Source of the DNA: an uncultured Mucilaginibacter sp.
GTDB lineage: Bacteria; Bacteroidota; Bacteroidia; Sphingobacteriales; Sphingobacteriaceae
Direction of reading: 5' to 3'
NCBI GenBank assembly: GCA_903863845.1
Contig: CAIPDP010000086.1
Location: forward strand, 1-33,451
DNA: 33,451 bases
Positions 23,338-30,919 of this stretch are shown piece after piece. Each line of letters begins with the position of its first letter. Positions within the stretch are counted from its first letter, which is position 1. The notes beneath the pieces are model-generated. The model did not search any database, was not told where the DNA came from, and worked only from the letters and a program-made list of their open reading frames with translations. A program made the translations under genes and the position numbers.

Positions 23338-24657
23338 ATGAACTACCAACAAACACTCCGCTACCTTTACAGCCAGTTACCGATGTTTACGCGGGATGGT
23401 CCCTCGGCATTTAAAAAGGACCTGGGCAACACGCTGGCATTGTGCAGTCGTTTAGATAACCCGCAGCATAAATTTAAAACAGTGCATATTGGTGGCACAA
23501 ACGGTAAGGGTTCAACCTCGCATATGCTTGCAGCTGTTTTACAGGTAGCAGGTTATAAAACCGGGTTATATACCTCCCCTCATTTAAAAGACTTCCGGGA
23601 ACGTATCCGAATTAATGGGGTAATGATCAGTGAGGCCTATGTGGTTGAATTTGTTGCAAAACATCAAGCCGATTTTGAAGAAATAAAGCCCTCCTTTTTT
23701 GAAATGACTGTCGCCATGGCATTTGATGTTTTTGCCCGGGAAAAGGTAGATATAGCCATTATTGAGGTGGGTTTGGGAGGACGCCTGGATTCTACTAATG
23801 TGATCAATCCGTTGTTGTCGGTCATCACCAATATCGGCTGGGACCACATGAATATGCTGGGTGATACCCTGCAATTGATAGCCGGCGAAAAGGCAGGTAT
23901 CATTAAGCCGCATACGCCAGTAATCATTGGCGAATACCAACCCGAAGTGTCGCAGATCTTTATCAGTAAAGCAAAGTCGGTTGATGCCCCAATTAGTTTC
24001 GCATCAGAGGAATGGAGTTTGGAGGTGAAAGGTGAAAGTTTGGAGGAGAAAGGAGAAAGGAGAAAGGAGAAAAGGTTAGTGGGTTTAGCAATAACTATAA
24101 AAGATTCAGAACTCCGGACTCAGGACTTAAGACTCGACCTTACCGGCACTTACCAGCTTAAAAACGTAAAAACAGTGCTATCAGCTGTTGCGGAATTAAG
24201 GCGGCAGGGTTTTGCAATTTCGGATGAAAACGTAGCTATTGCATTGAGCCAGGTAAGCAAGTTGACCGGTTTACGTGGACGCTGGGATATATTGAGTCAT
24301 GACCCTGCAGTTATTTGCGACACCGGGCATAATCCGGAGGGGATAGCAGAAGTTTTAAAAAATATCAAAAACATTAATTACGATGCTTTGCATTTTGTAA
24401 TGGGCGTGGTGAATGACAAGGATATCTCAAAAATACTCGCCATGTTGCCAAAGGATGCTACCTATTATTTCTGCAGGCCCGATATTCCCCGTGGTTTGGA
24501 TGAAGAAAACCTGAAACAGCAAGCTGCTGATTTCAAACTGAACGGTGAAGCATACTCTTCGGTAAACGCAGCCCTCAAAGCAGCCAGAAACGCAGCCGGC
24601 ATAGACGATTTGGTATTCGTTGGAGGCAGTACCTTTGTAGTAGCTGAGATCATTTGA
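23338..24657 (+). CDS. folC: Folylpolyglutamate synthase / dihydrofolate synthase
   Basis: A 439-residue cytoplasmic Mur-ligase-type enzyme that adds glutamate to dihydropteroate and/or folates using ATP. The P-loop is GTNGKGST at 53-60. Other family marks are YTSPHLKDFRERI, NIGWDHMNMLGDTLQ, AGEKAGIIKP and CDTGHNPEG. I choose the ATG at 23338 (MNYQQTLRYLYSQLPMF, the usual family start) over the in-frame ATG at 23323, which lies in a dispersed repeat. Residues ~225-266 are unusual: SLEVKGESLEEKGERRKEK and SELRTQDLRL come from low-complexity repeat DNA and replace a short strand region, after which TGTYQLKNVKTV resumes the family pattern. The frame is kept, so the enzyme may still work. It follows the TonB-like gene by 149 bases and may have its own promoter. 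Confidence 0.93.
   Translation: MNYQQTLRYLYSQLPMFTRDGPSAFKKDLGNTLALCSRLDNPQHKFKTVHIGGTNGKGSTSHMLAAVLQVAGYKTGLYTSPHLKDFRERIRINGVMISEAYVVEFVAKHQADFEEIKPSFFEMTVAMAFDVFAREKVDIAIIEVGLGGRLDSTNVINPLLSVITNIGWDHMNMLGDTLQLIAGEKAGIIKPHTPVIIGEYQPEVSQIFISKAKSVDAPISFASEEWSLEVKGESLEEKGERRKEKRLVGLAITIKDSELRTQDLRLDLTGTYQLKNVKTVLSAVAELRRQGFAISDENVAIALSQVSKLTGLRGRWDILSHDPAVICDTGHNPEGIAEVLKNIKNINYDALHFVMGVVNDKDISKILAMLPKDATYYFCRPDIPRGLDEENLKQQAADFKLNGEAYSSVNAALKAARNAAGIDDLVFVGGSTFVVAEII
24011..24136 (+). repeat. Low-complexity repeat sequence inside folC
   Basis: 24011-24076 is made of GGAGAAAGGAGAAA and GGTGAAAGTTTGGAGG units and 24103-24136 of ACTCCGGACTCAGGACTTAAGACT units. Both have the look of intergenic repeats yet lie in frame within folC. 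The codons flanking them belong to normal FolC sequence. Confidence 0.65.
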
Positions 24658-24729
24658 AAAGAACGAAAGGTCGGCCAGTCTTCAAATGTCTGTCAATATC
24701 AATATTTCTTAAAAATTCCTTTAGCTGCA

Positions 24730-24778
24730 AATTCTGATTCCAACAAAAACCTTACTTTAGGGCTCACAAATCAGAATT
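24730..24778. promoter_or_regulatory. Inverted repeat AATTCTGATT / AATCAGAATT before the aldo/keto reductase
   Basis: AATTCTGATT (24730-24739) and its exact inverse AATCAGAATT (24769-24778) are separated by 29 bases that contain TACTTTAG (24753-24760), one base off the TAnnTTTG consensus. The right arm ends just before the ATG at 24782. The arrangement suggests two operator halves around a promoter, or a stem that covers the start region. Confidence 0.35.
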
Positions 24779-24781
24779 CCA

Positions 24782-25771
24782 ATGACCTATCTTGCTTCTC
24801 CAAATCGTTATAAAGACATGATCTACCGCCGTTGCGGCCGTAGTGGTATTAAACTGCCGGCGGTGTCGCTCGGCTTATGGCATAATTTCGGCGGTGTAGA
24901 CGTTGAAGAAAACTTCCGCAAAATATTGCACCTGGCATTTGACAGCGGTATTACGCATCTCGATCTGGCCAATAACTACGGTCCGCCTCCGGGCTCGGCT
25001 GAAGAAAATTTCGGGCGCATATTGAAGCAGGATTTTAGCAGCTATCGCGATGAACTGATCATTTCGAGCAAGGCCGGCTATCACATGTGGGACGGACCTT
25101 ATGGTGAGTGGGGCTCTAAGAAATACCTCGTTGCCAGCTTGGACCAAAGCCTGAAAAGGATGGGATTAGATTATGTAGATATTTTCTATCACCACCGTCC
25201 CGATCCGGATACTCCGCTGGAAGAAACCATGTCGGCTTTGGACCTGATCGTAAGACAAGGCAAGGCTTTGTATGCGGGGATATCAAATTATCCTGTCGAT
25301 GAGGCTGCAAAAGCTATTGCGATACTCCGCAAACTGGGCACACCATGTTTGATCCATCAACCTAAATATTCGATGTTCGAGCGTTGGGTAGAAGACGGGC
25401 TTTTGGATGTACTTGAACAGGAGGGTGTAGGCTGTATTCCGTTCTCGCCATTGGCACAAGGCTTATTAACCAACAAATACCTGCACGGTATACCCGAAGA
25501 TTCGCGTGCAGCAAAGTCAACCGGATTCCTGCAACTGAGTCAGGTAACCGACGAGCGTATCGCCCAGATCAGACAACTAAATGATATCGCATTAAAACGC
25601 GGTCAAAGCCTTGCACAAATGGCATTAGCATGGTTGCTCAAAGATCAGAGGGTAACTTCCGTGCTGATCGGCGCGAGTCGCCCTGAGCAACTGGCAGATT
25701 CGCTTAAATGTCTGGATAATATTGAATTTGCGAAAGAGGAATTAGACCAGATCGAAGTTATTTTAAAATAG
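24782..25771 (+). CDS. Aldo/keto reductase, YghZ-like
   Basis: A 329-residue NADPH-dependent oxidoreductase. The catalytic tetrad is visible: D61 and Y66 in DLANNYGPP, K97 in SSKAGY and H138 in FYHHRPD. The opening MTYLASPNRYKDMIYRRCGRSG and the phrases AGYHMWDGPYGEWGSKKYL and QPKYSMFERWVEDGLL match the YghZ group, whose E. coli member reduces L-glyceraldehyde 3-phosphate. That opening also confirms the start codon. The Gfo/Idh/MocA gene follows after 30 bases, so the two redox enzymes are probably co-transcribed. Confidence 0.9.
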   Translation: MTYLASPNRYKDMIYRRCGRSGIKLPAVSLGLWHNFGGVDVEENFRKILHLAFDSGITHLDLANNYGPPPGSAEENFGRILKQDFSSYRDELIISSKAGYHMWDGPYGEWGSKKYLVASLDQSLKRMGLDYVDIFYHHRPDPDTPLEETMSALDLIVRQGKALYAGISNYPVDEAAKAIAILRKLGTPCLIHQPKYSMFERWVEDGLLDVLEQEGVGCIPFSPLAQGLLTNKYLHGIPEDSRAAKSTGFLQLSQVTDERIAQIRQLNDIALKRGQSLAQMALAWLLKDQRVTSVLIGASRPEQLADSLKCLDNIEFAKEELDQIEVILK

Positions 25772-25801
25772 GCCTTTGCCCTTATAATCATCCTAGCATA
25801 T

Positions 25802-26773
25802 ATGACAGAAGTTAATTGGGGCATTATTGGCTGCGGCAACGTAACCGAAAAGAAAAGCGGCCAGGCCTACAACAAAATACCAGGCAGTAAACTGGTAGCT
25901 GTAATGCGCCGCGATGCTGTTAAAGCAGCAGATTATGCAGCACGCCACCACGTTGACAGATGGTATGCCGATGCTGATGAACTATTGAATGATGTTGAAG
26001 TAAATGCTGTTTCGATAGCTACCCCTCCCGCTTTTCACCTCGAATACGCCATTGCAGCATTAAAAAAAGGTTTAAATGTTTATGTAGAAAAGCCGGTTAC
26101 GCGTACTTCAGCCGAGGCGCAGGCCATGGCTGAGGCCGTTGAGGCTTATAATGGAAAACTTACGGTTGCCCATTATCGCCGTGCATTGCCAATGTTTTTG
26201 TATGTAAAGGATCTGTTGGCAAAAAAGGCGGTAGGTGATGTGCGTACGGTGCAGATCAGGATGTGGAAGAGTATCCGGCCCGATCTGGTTGCCAATGCTG
26301 AAACCAATTGGCGCGTTAACCCCGAATTATCGGGCGGGGGATATTTTCACGACCTGGCACCCCATCAATTGGACCTGATGCTGTACTTTTTTGGCGAGCC
26401 AGAAAAATATCATGGTTATTCGCTTAACCAATCCAATACTTATCCGGCAGACGACCATGTATGCGGCGAGATCGTATTTAAAAATAAGGTTGTGGTCAAT
26501 GGTTCATGGAGTTTCAATGTGGCAGAAAGTCAAACGATCGACCTTTGCGAGATCATTGGTACTGAAGGTAAAATCAGCTTTCCGTTTTTTGGCACCTGGG
26601 TGTGCCTTGAAAATGAAGCCGGCAAACAAACGGAGAACTTTATACATCCTGAACATATACAGCAACCCATGATCCAAAAGATCGTCGCTTATTTCAGGGG
26701 AGAGGGGCCTAATCCATGCCCGGTTGAAGAGGCCGTTGTTTTGATGAGGATTCTGGATGCTTTTACATCGTAG
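25802..26773 (+). CDS. Gfo/Idh/MocA family oxidoreductase
   Basis: A 323-residue NAD(P)-dependent sugar-type dehydrogenase. The N-terminal Rossmann domain begins WGIIGCGNVTEKKSG. The family motif VEKPVTRT has catalytic K97. The C-terminal alpha/beta domain carries GGGYFHDLAPHQLDLM, with D184 and H188 as probable catalytic residues. No signal peptide is present, so it acts in the cytoplasm, unlike the Tat-exported members common in this phylum. The substrate cannot be told. It forms a pair with the aldo/keto reductase 30 bases upstream, perhaps in metabolism of a sugar or polyol. Confidence 0.9.
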   Translation: MTEVNWGIIGCGNVTEKKSGQAYNKIPGSKLVAVMRRDAVKAADYAARHHVDRWYADADELLNDVEVNAVSIATPPAFHLEYAIAALKKGLNVYVEKPVTRTSAEAQAMAEAVEAYNGKLTVAHYRRALPMFLYVKDLLAKKAVGDVRTVQIRMWKSIRPDLVANAETNWRVNPELSGGGYFHDLAPHQLDLMLYFFGEPEKYHGYSLNQSNTYPADDHVCGEIVFKNKVVVNGSWSFNVAESQTIDLCEIIGTEGKISFPFFGTWVCLENEAGKQTENFIHPEHIQQPMIQKIVAYFRGEGPNPCPVEEAVVLMRILDAFTS

Positions 26774-26809
26774 TTTTTTAAATGCTTAAACCTAAATAAC
26801 CAAAATCAC

Positions 26810-27319
26810 ATGAAAAGAACATTATTTGCCCTGTTGTTTTCCCTGATTGCATTCAGCTTCAAATCAACCGCTCAAAACGCACCTGTACCTGAAAATTATG
26901 TTTTAAAAGCGAAAACAGATTATGCCAAATACCAGGACGATATTATAAAAACCGTCGACTGGCTGCAAAATGCTTCCTGGAATGACTCGCCGGAAAGCCG
27001 GAAACCTGCTAATGCATTCGTAGTTAACTGGATAACTGGTTCGCCAGATGTTACTATAACGCTTGGTTCGGCGCTGATAAAGTATACCGACAAAAACCCG
27101 GAATTGCTGGTGATCTACATGGGCAATTACGCAAAATATGCTATTCAGCATAAAGCTGATTTTAATAAGACTCAGGCAGACCTTGCAGCGATAAAGGCGC
27201 TGATTGAAAAATATAACAAAGAAACTACCCACAAAAAAGATAAGGGTATTGAGAAGCTTGCTCAATTAGACCAGGACAGTAAGCTGGAAGATTGGATAAA
27301 AAGTGATCTGGAGAAATAG
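26810..27319 (+). CDS. Small secreted protein of unknown function
   Basis: A 169-residue protein with a signal peptide (MKRTLFALLFSLIAFSFKSTAQ). The mature part is mostly helical. It contains TVDWLQNASWNDSPESRKPANAFVVNWITGSPDVTITLG, then helices rich in Lys, Ala and Gln, and ends in a charged stretch. The pattern of a tryptophan-bearing start followed by paired helices looks like a conserved hypothetical family of this phylum, but I cannot name it. It lies 36 bases after the Gfo/Idh/MocA gene on the same strand and may belong to that transcript. A perfect 35-base palindrome follows. Confidence 0.75.
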   Translation: MKRTLFALLFSLIAFSFKSTAQNAPVPENYVLKAKTDYAKYQDDIIKTVDWLQNASWNDSPESRKPANAFVVNWITGSPDVTITLGSALIKYTDKNPELLVIYMGNYAKYAIQHKADFNKTQADLAAIKALIEKYNKETTHKKDKGIEKLAQLDQDSKLEDWIKSDLEK

Positions 27320-27339
27320 GCTCTAAACCTACAGTGTAA

Positions 27340-27374
27340 AAGATTTACGAAGTTTTAAAAACTTCGTAAATCTT
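27340..27374. terminator. Perfect 17-bp inverted repeat, hairpin terminator or mobile repeat
   Basis: AAGATTTACGAAGTTTT (27340-27356), a single A, and its exact inverse (27358-27374) form a 35-base palindrome 20 bases past the stop at 27319. It would fold into a very stable hairpin able to end transcription or protect the 3' end. No long T-run follows on either strand, so it is not a classical intrinsic terminator and could be a dispersed palindromic element. Confidence 0.6.
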
Positions 27375-27448
27375 AAATAGTGCCAATTTTAATTAATATT
27401 CCACAAACGGCACCTGTTTAGTTAAGATAGTCTTTGATAATTAAAATA

Positions 27449-28321
27449 ATGAACCGGATTTCTGAAACAGATTTGATACTGAATGCAAACGGTAGCGTTT
27501 ATCATCTGAATTTGTTGCCCGGCGACGTTGCTTCGACGATCATAACGGTAGGCGACCCGGAACGCGTTTCCGCAATCAGTAAATATTTCGATCGGGTGGA
27601 AATTCGCAAGTCTAAACGCGAATTTATCACACATACAGGTTACCTGGGCAGTAAACATATCACAGTGCTATCAACAGGAATTGGCACCGGAAATATCGAT
27701 ATAGTATTGAATGAACTGGATGCGCTGGTAAATATTGATCTGGATACACGCCGGGTAAAAGAAGAATTGCAAAAACTGACAATCATAAGGATAGGAACTT
27801 CCGGTGCGATACAAGCGGATATTCCTGTTGATAGTTTGCTGGTATCGTCTGCTGCGGTTGGGTTTGAAACCATGATGAATTATTATGAGCATTCAAATTC
27901 TGTAAACGGGCAACAGTTTTTAGATGACTTGATCGCCGCGTTGCCTCAATACTACACTTTACATCCGTATTTTTCAGAACCCGACGACCATTTACTCCGC
28001 AGGATGGGTAAAGGTTTGCCGCAAGGTATCACCCTGACGGCCCCCGGTTTTTACGCGCCGCAGGGCCGGCAAATCCGGGCAAAAAATAACTTCCCCGAAC
28101 TATTACCTGTTTTGCAGAAATTTAGCTACCGTGATCAGCGTATGACCAATATCGAAATGGAAACCGCCGGGATATACGGGATGGCTTCGGCTTTGGGTCA
28201 TCGGGCCATATCATTTAATGTCATCCTGGCAAACAGGGTAACTCAAAATTTTAGCACTCAGCCCCAACATGCCGTCGACCATAATATCAAACTGATCTTA
28301 GAAAAATTAATAGGCACCTGA
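27449..28321 (+). CDS. Nucleoside phosphorylase (uridine-phosphorylase-like)
   Basis: A 290-residue cytoplasmic enzyme of the PNP/UDP phosphorylase family, which splits nucleosides with phosphate into base and ribose 1-phosphate. Visible motifs are the phosphate loop GDPERV (35-40), STGIGTGNIDIVLNEL, RIGTSGAIQ (114-122) and the ribose-binding IEMETAGIYG (235-244). I use the ATG at 27449 (MNRISETDLIL); a TTG start 15 bases upstream is less likely. The base cannot be fixed by eye, but the layout is nearest to uridine phosphorylase. The stop TGA lies inside a dispersed GATACCC repeat (ACCTGATACCC), so the repeat seems to define the C-terminus. Confidence 0.88.
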   Translation: MNRISETDLILNANGSVYHLNLLPGDVASTIITVGDPERVSAISKYFDRVEIRKSKREFITHTGYLGSKHITVLSTGIGTGNIDIVLNELDALVNIDLDTRRVKEELQKLTIIRIGTSGAIQADIPVDSLLVSSAAVGFETMMNYYEHSNSVNGQQFLDDLIAALPQYYTLHPYFSEPDDHLLRRMGKGLPQGITLTAPGFYAPQGRQIRAKNNFPELLPVLQKFSYRDQRMTNIEMETAGIYGMASALGHRAISFNVILANRVTQNFSTQPQHAVDHNIKLILEKLIGT

Positions 28322-28380
28322 TACCCAATACCCAATACCTGATACCCGTTACCCAATCACAAATAACCAATCACAATTCC
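28317..28380. repeat. Dispersed ACCTGATACCCAATACCC repeat
   Basis: ACCTGATACCC occurs at 28317-28327 (including the stop codon of the phosphorylase) and again at 28337-28347, with CCAATACCCAAT between and CCAATCACAAATAACCAATCAC after. It is the same family as 5214-5252 and, in reverse complement, 22249-22320. Confidence 0.7.
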
Positions 28381-28444
28381 CCAATTTATCCTTATCTTTC
28401 ATCAGCAATCGATTGTTAAAAATATTTGAAAAACCCCCTTCATT

Positions 28445-29548
28445 ATGCCCGAAAGAAAGCTTTTAGCGCCTTTTTATGAAAAATTGTCGCTGGTTTTAAT
28501 TGGTTTGATCGCACTGGGTTTCCTGGTGATCATTGGAAAAGATCTGCTTGATCCGCTTGTATTCGGCTTCCTGTTCGCCATTTTATTATTGCCCGTAGCC
28601 ACATTTTTCGAAAAGAAATTACGTTTGCCCCGGGGTGCTGCCGGCTCAAGTGCGATCATAAGTTTGATCGCTGTGTTTTATGGCGTCATCTACCTTATTG
28701 GTTCCCAGATAACAAAACTGGCTGATGATTGGCCCATGTTGCGCAAACAGGTATCGGGTTCGATTTTGCAGATACAGGATATGATCCAAGCCTCATTTCA
28801 TATCAATTTGCAAAAGCAGATGGACTATGTACACGACGCTACCAATAAGATCATTTCATCGGGTGGTGACGTTGTTGGCAGTACTGTTGGCGAATTGGGG
28901 TCACTGATCCTGTTTTTTGTATTCATCCTCATCTTTGCCTTATTGATATTACTTTACCGTCGGCTTTTATTCAAGTTTTTATTAGCCGTTTCCGGCGATG
29001 ATCATCAGCAAACGGTGTTTGATATAGTAGAGAACGTACAGAAAATATTGCGCCAATATATCCTCGGTCTGTTGCTCGAGATGTTTATTGTATCCTGTAT
29101 CGCCTGTGCGCTGTTCCTGTTGATCGGTATCAAGTATGCGCTGCTGCTTGGAGTTATCGTTGGTTTGTTTAATATTATACCTTATGTCGGTATATTTTCA
29201 GCTTTATTCCTGAGTGCATTGGTAACATTTGCTACGGGCAACTTGCAGCAGGTATTTGGGGTTGCTATAGGCGTTTTAGGCATACATCTGGTCGACTCTA
29301 ACCTGATCTTACCTGTTGTAGTAGGCTCAAAGGTCAGACTGAATGCATTATTGTCGTTTATTGGCATCGTTATAGGCGAAATGCTTTGGGGGCTTTCGGG
29401 CATGTTCCTGGCAATTCCTGTTATGGCCATTTTGAAAATTGTTTTTGATAGGGTGGAAAGTTTGAAGCCCTGGGGATTATTATTAGGTGCCGACTTTAAA
29501 CCCAAAAAACTTACCGATAAAAAGCTGAAGCCTGAATCTACGGCTTAA
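28445..29548 (+). CDS. AI-2E / PerM family membrane transporter
   Basis: A 367-residue integral membrane protein with about eight hydrophobic segments: LVLIGLIALGFLVII, LVFGFLFAILLLPVATFF, AIISLIAVFYGVIYLIG, LGSLILFFVFILIFALLILL and a dense group between residues 205 and 340. Family marks are the paired N-terminal segments, the amphipathic loop near 90-135 and GLFNIIPYVGIFSAL with the later GIHLVDSNLILPVVVGSKV. Members export autoinducer-2 or act as Na+/H+ antiporters; which applies here is unknown. The gene ends 11 bases inside the convergent small membrane-protein gene. Confidence 0.9.
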   Translation: MPERKLLAPFYEKLSLVLIGLIALGFLVIIGKDLLDPLVFGFLFAILLLPVATFFEKKLRLPRGAAGSSAIISLIAVFYGVIYLIGSQITKLADDWPMLRKQVSGSILQIQDMIQASFHINLQKQMDYVHDATNKIISSGGDVVGSTVGELGSLILFFVFILIFALLILLYRRLLFKFLLAVSGDDHQQTVFDIVENVQKILRQYILGLLLEMFIVSCIACALFLLIGIKYALLLGVIVGLFNIIPYVGIFSALFLSALVTFATGNLQQVFGVAIGVLGIHLVDSNLILPVVVGSKVRLNALLSFIGIVIGEMLWGLSGMFLAIPVMAILKIVFDRVESLKPWGLLLGADFKPKKLTDKKLKPESTA

Positions 29549-29849
29549 CCAGTTGAAGCACGCGGATATAGGTAGTTGCGCAATAAGCGGCCAACACGAT
29601 GGTATTGAGCACTAATAGCCAGTTCCAATCAGCTTTGCTATATTTTTGAACGGTGCAGCCCACAAAAAGTGTTATAAAACCACCGATCAGCAGGCATGGA
29701 AATACCAGTATCCATTTGTGCGGCGTTACAAAATAAAGGCTGTGCAATTTACTGCTATCCGCCTGATATAAAGGAACTATAGCCAGTATCAGCAATAACA
29801 AAAATAAACGGACAACTATTTTAGCAACCAAGCTACCAGATTTCATCAT
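29538..29849 (-). CDS. Small membrane protein, three hydrophobic segments
   Basis: A 103-residue protein starting MMKSGSLVAKIVVRLFLLLLILAIVPLY. Three membrane segments are visible: the first near 10-27, one at WILVFPCLLIGGFITLFVGCTV and one at WLLVLNTIVLAAYCATTYI. No family recognised. A longer frame from the ATG at 29912 would overlap the divergent phosphodiesterase start codon, so I prefer the ATG at 29849; the ATG at 29846 is equally possible. The upstream sequence TATTTTCG (29857-29850) is one base off the -7 consensus and touches the start. The 3' end overlaps the transporter gene by 11 bases, tail to tail. Confidence 0.6.
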   Translation of the reverse strand: MMKSGSLVAKIVVRLFLLLLILAIVPLYQADSSKLHSLYFVTPHKWILVFPCLLIGGFITLFVGCTVQKYSKADWNWLLVLNTIVLAAYCATTYIRVLQLVKP

Positions 29850-29900
29850 GCGAAAATAAATAAATGCCGGTAAAATCGGGCTTATGCTTATTTTTATAAC

Positions 29901-30866
29901 ATGATTACCCATTTTTATCGCAGCGCCTTTTTTTTGATTTTTGCTTTGTTATTAAGCCTGGTTGGTTTTGGCCAAACTAAAATTCCATCTTTTCGAATCG
30001 TTCCATTAGGTGTAAAAGGCGGTGCCGACGAAAGTAATCTTTCGGCCTATATGCTGGCGCCAGCCGGTAGTGATCATTACATATGCCTCGACGCAGGTAC
30101 CCTGCATGCCGGGATTGAAAAAGCGATCGAAAATAAGGTGTTTAATACCCTGCCCGAACAGGTGCTTCGGCAAAATATTAAAGGGTACCTGATATCGCAT
30201 TCACATCTCGATCACCTGGCCGGACTGATACTTAATTCACCGGATGATACCGCAAAAAATATTTATGCGCTGGCGGCTTGTATCGAAACTTTTAAAACAC
30301 GCTATTTTACCTGGCAAGCCTGGGCCAATTTTGGCGACCAGGGCGAAACTCCGCAATTGAAAAAATACCATTACCAGGTATTGGAGCCAGAGATAGAAAC
30401 CAGGCTGGATAATACGGATTTGACCGTACAGGCCTTTCCGCTGAGCCATTCAAACCTGACCAGCACAGCTTTTTTAGTACGAAGTGGTGATAGTTATTTA
30501 CTTTACCTGGGTGATACCGGACCGGATGATATCGAAAAAAGTGATCACCTGAAAACCTTATGGCAAAACATCGCTCCCTTGATCCGGGCCAATAAATTAA
30601 AGGCGATCATGATCGAAGTTTCCTTCCCCAGCGAGCAGTCAGACAAAGCACTATTTGGCCACTTAACACCGCATTGGCTTCTGGTTGAGTTACACCAGCT
30701 TCAAGAAATAGCCAATATTCCTTTATCTGGTTTTAAAACCATTATTACCCATCAGAAGCCGCCGCAACGAAATATGGAGCGCATCAAACAGCAACTTGCC
30801 AAAGAAAATGACCTTTCACTGCAACTGGTATACCCCGTGCAGGGAAAGGTCATTGATCTGTACTAA
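29901..30866 (+). CDS. Secreted class II 3',5'-cyclic-nucleotide phosphodiesterase
   Basis: A 321-residue metallo-beta-lactamase-fold enzyme of the class II phosphodiesterase group (PDE2/CpdP type). A signal peptide (FFLIFALLLSLVGFG, then QTKIP) sends it to the periplasm. Metal ligands are H100, H102, D104 and H105 in HSHLDH, then H183 in LSHSN and D205 in GDTGPD. The group-specific phrases IEVSFPSEQSD, LFGHLTP and IITHQKPP are all present, so it is complete. The expected activity is hydrolysis of cAMP or cGMP. A periplasmic site points to scavenging of outside cyclic nucleotides or related phosphodiesters rather than control of signalling inside the cell; that is inference. It is divergent from the small membrane-protein gene, 51 bases away. 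Confidence 0.9.
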   Translation: MITHFYRSAFFLIFALLLSLVGFGQTKIPSFRIVPLGVKGGADESNLSAYMLAPAGSDHYICLDAGTLHAGIEKAIENKVFNTLPEQVLRQNIKGYLISHSHLDHLAGLILNSPDDTAKNIYALAACIETFKTRYFTWQAWANFGDQGETPQLKKYHYQVLEPEIETRLDNTDLTVQAFPLSHSNLTSTAFLVRSGDSYLLYLGDTGPDDIEKSDHLKTLWQNIAPLIRANKLKAIMIEVSFPSEQSDKALFGHLTPHWLLVELHQLQEIANIPLSGFKTIITHQKPPQRNMERIKQQLAKENDLSLQLVYPVQGKVIDLY

Positions 30867-30919
30867 AAATGCTGCTATGTAAGGAAAGGATTTGAGTTCA
30901 GGGCTATTCTTTTGTTTAC

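Noticed and set aside
27434..27448. TTG start for the nucleoside phosphorylase
   Set aside because: It adds five residues (MIIKI) not expected in the family; the ATG at 27449 is a better start.
29901..30866. Reading the phosphodiesterase as a beta-lactamase or glyoxalase II
   Set aside because: HSHLDH occurs in all these folds, but EVSFP, GDTGPD and FGHLTP are specific to class II phosphodiesterases.
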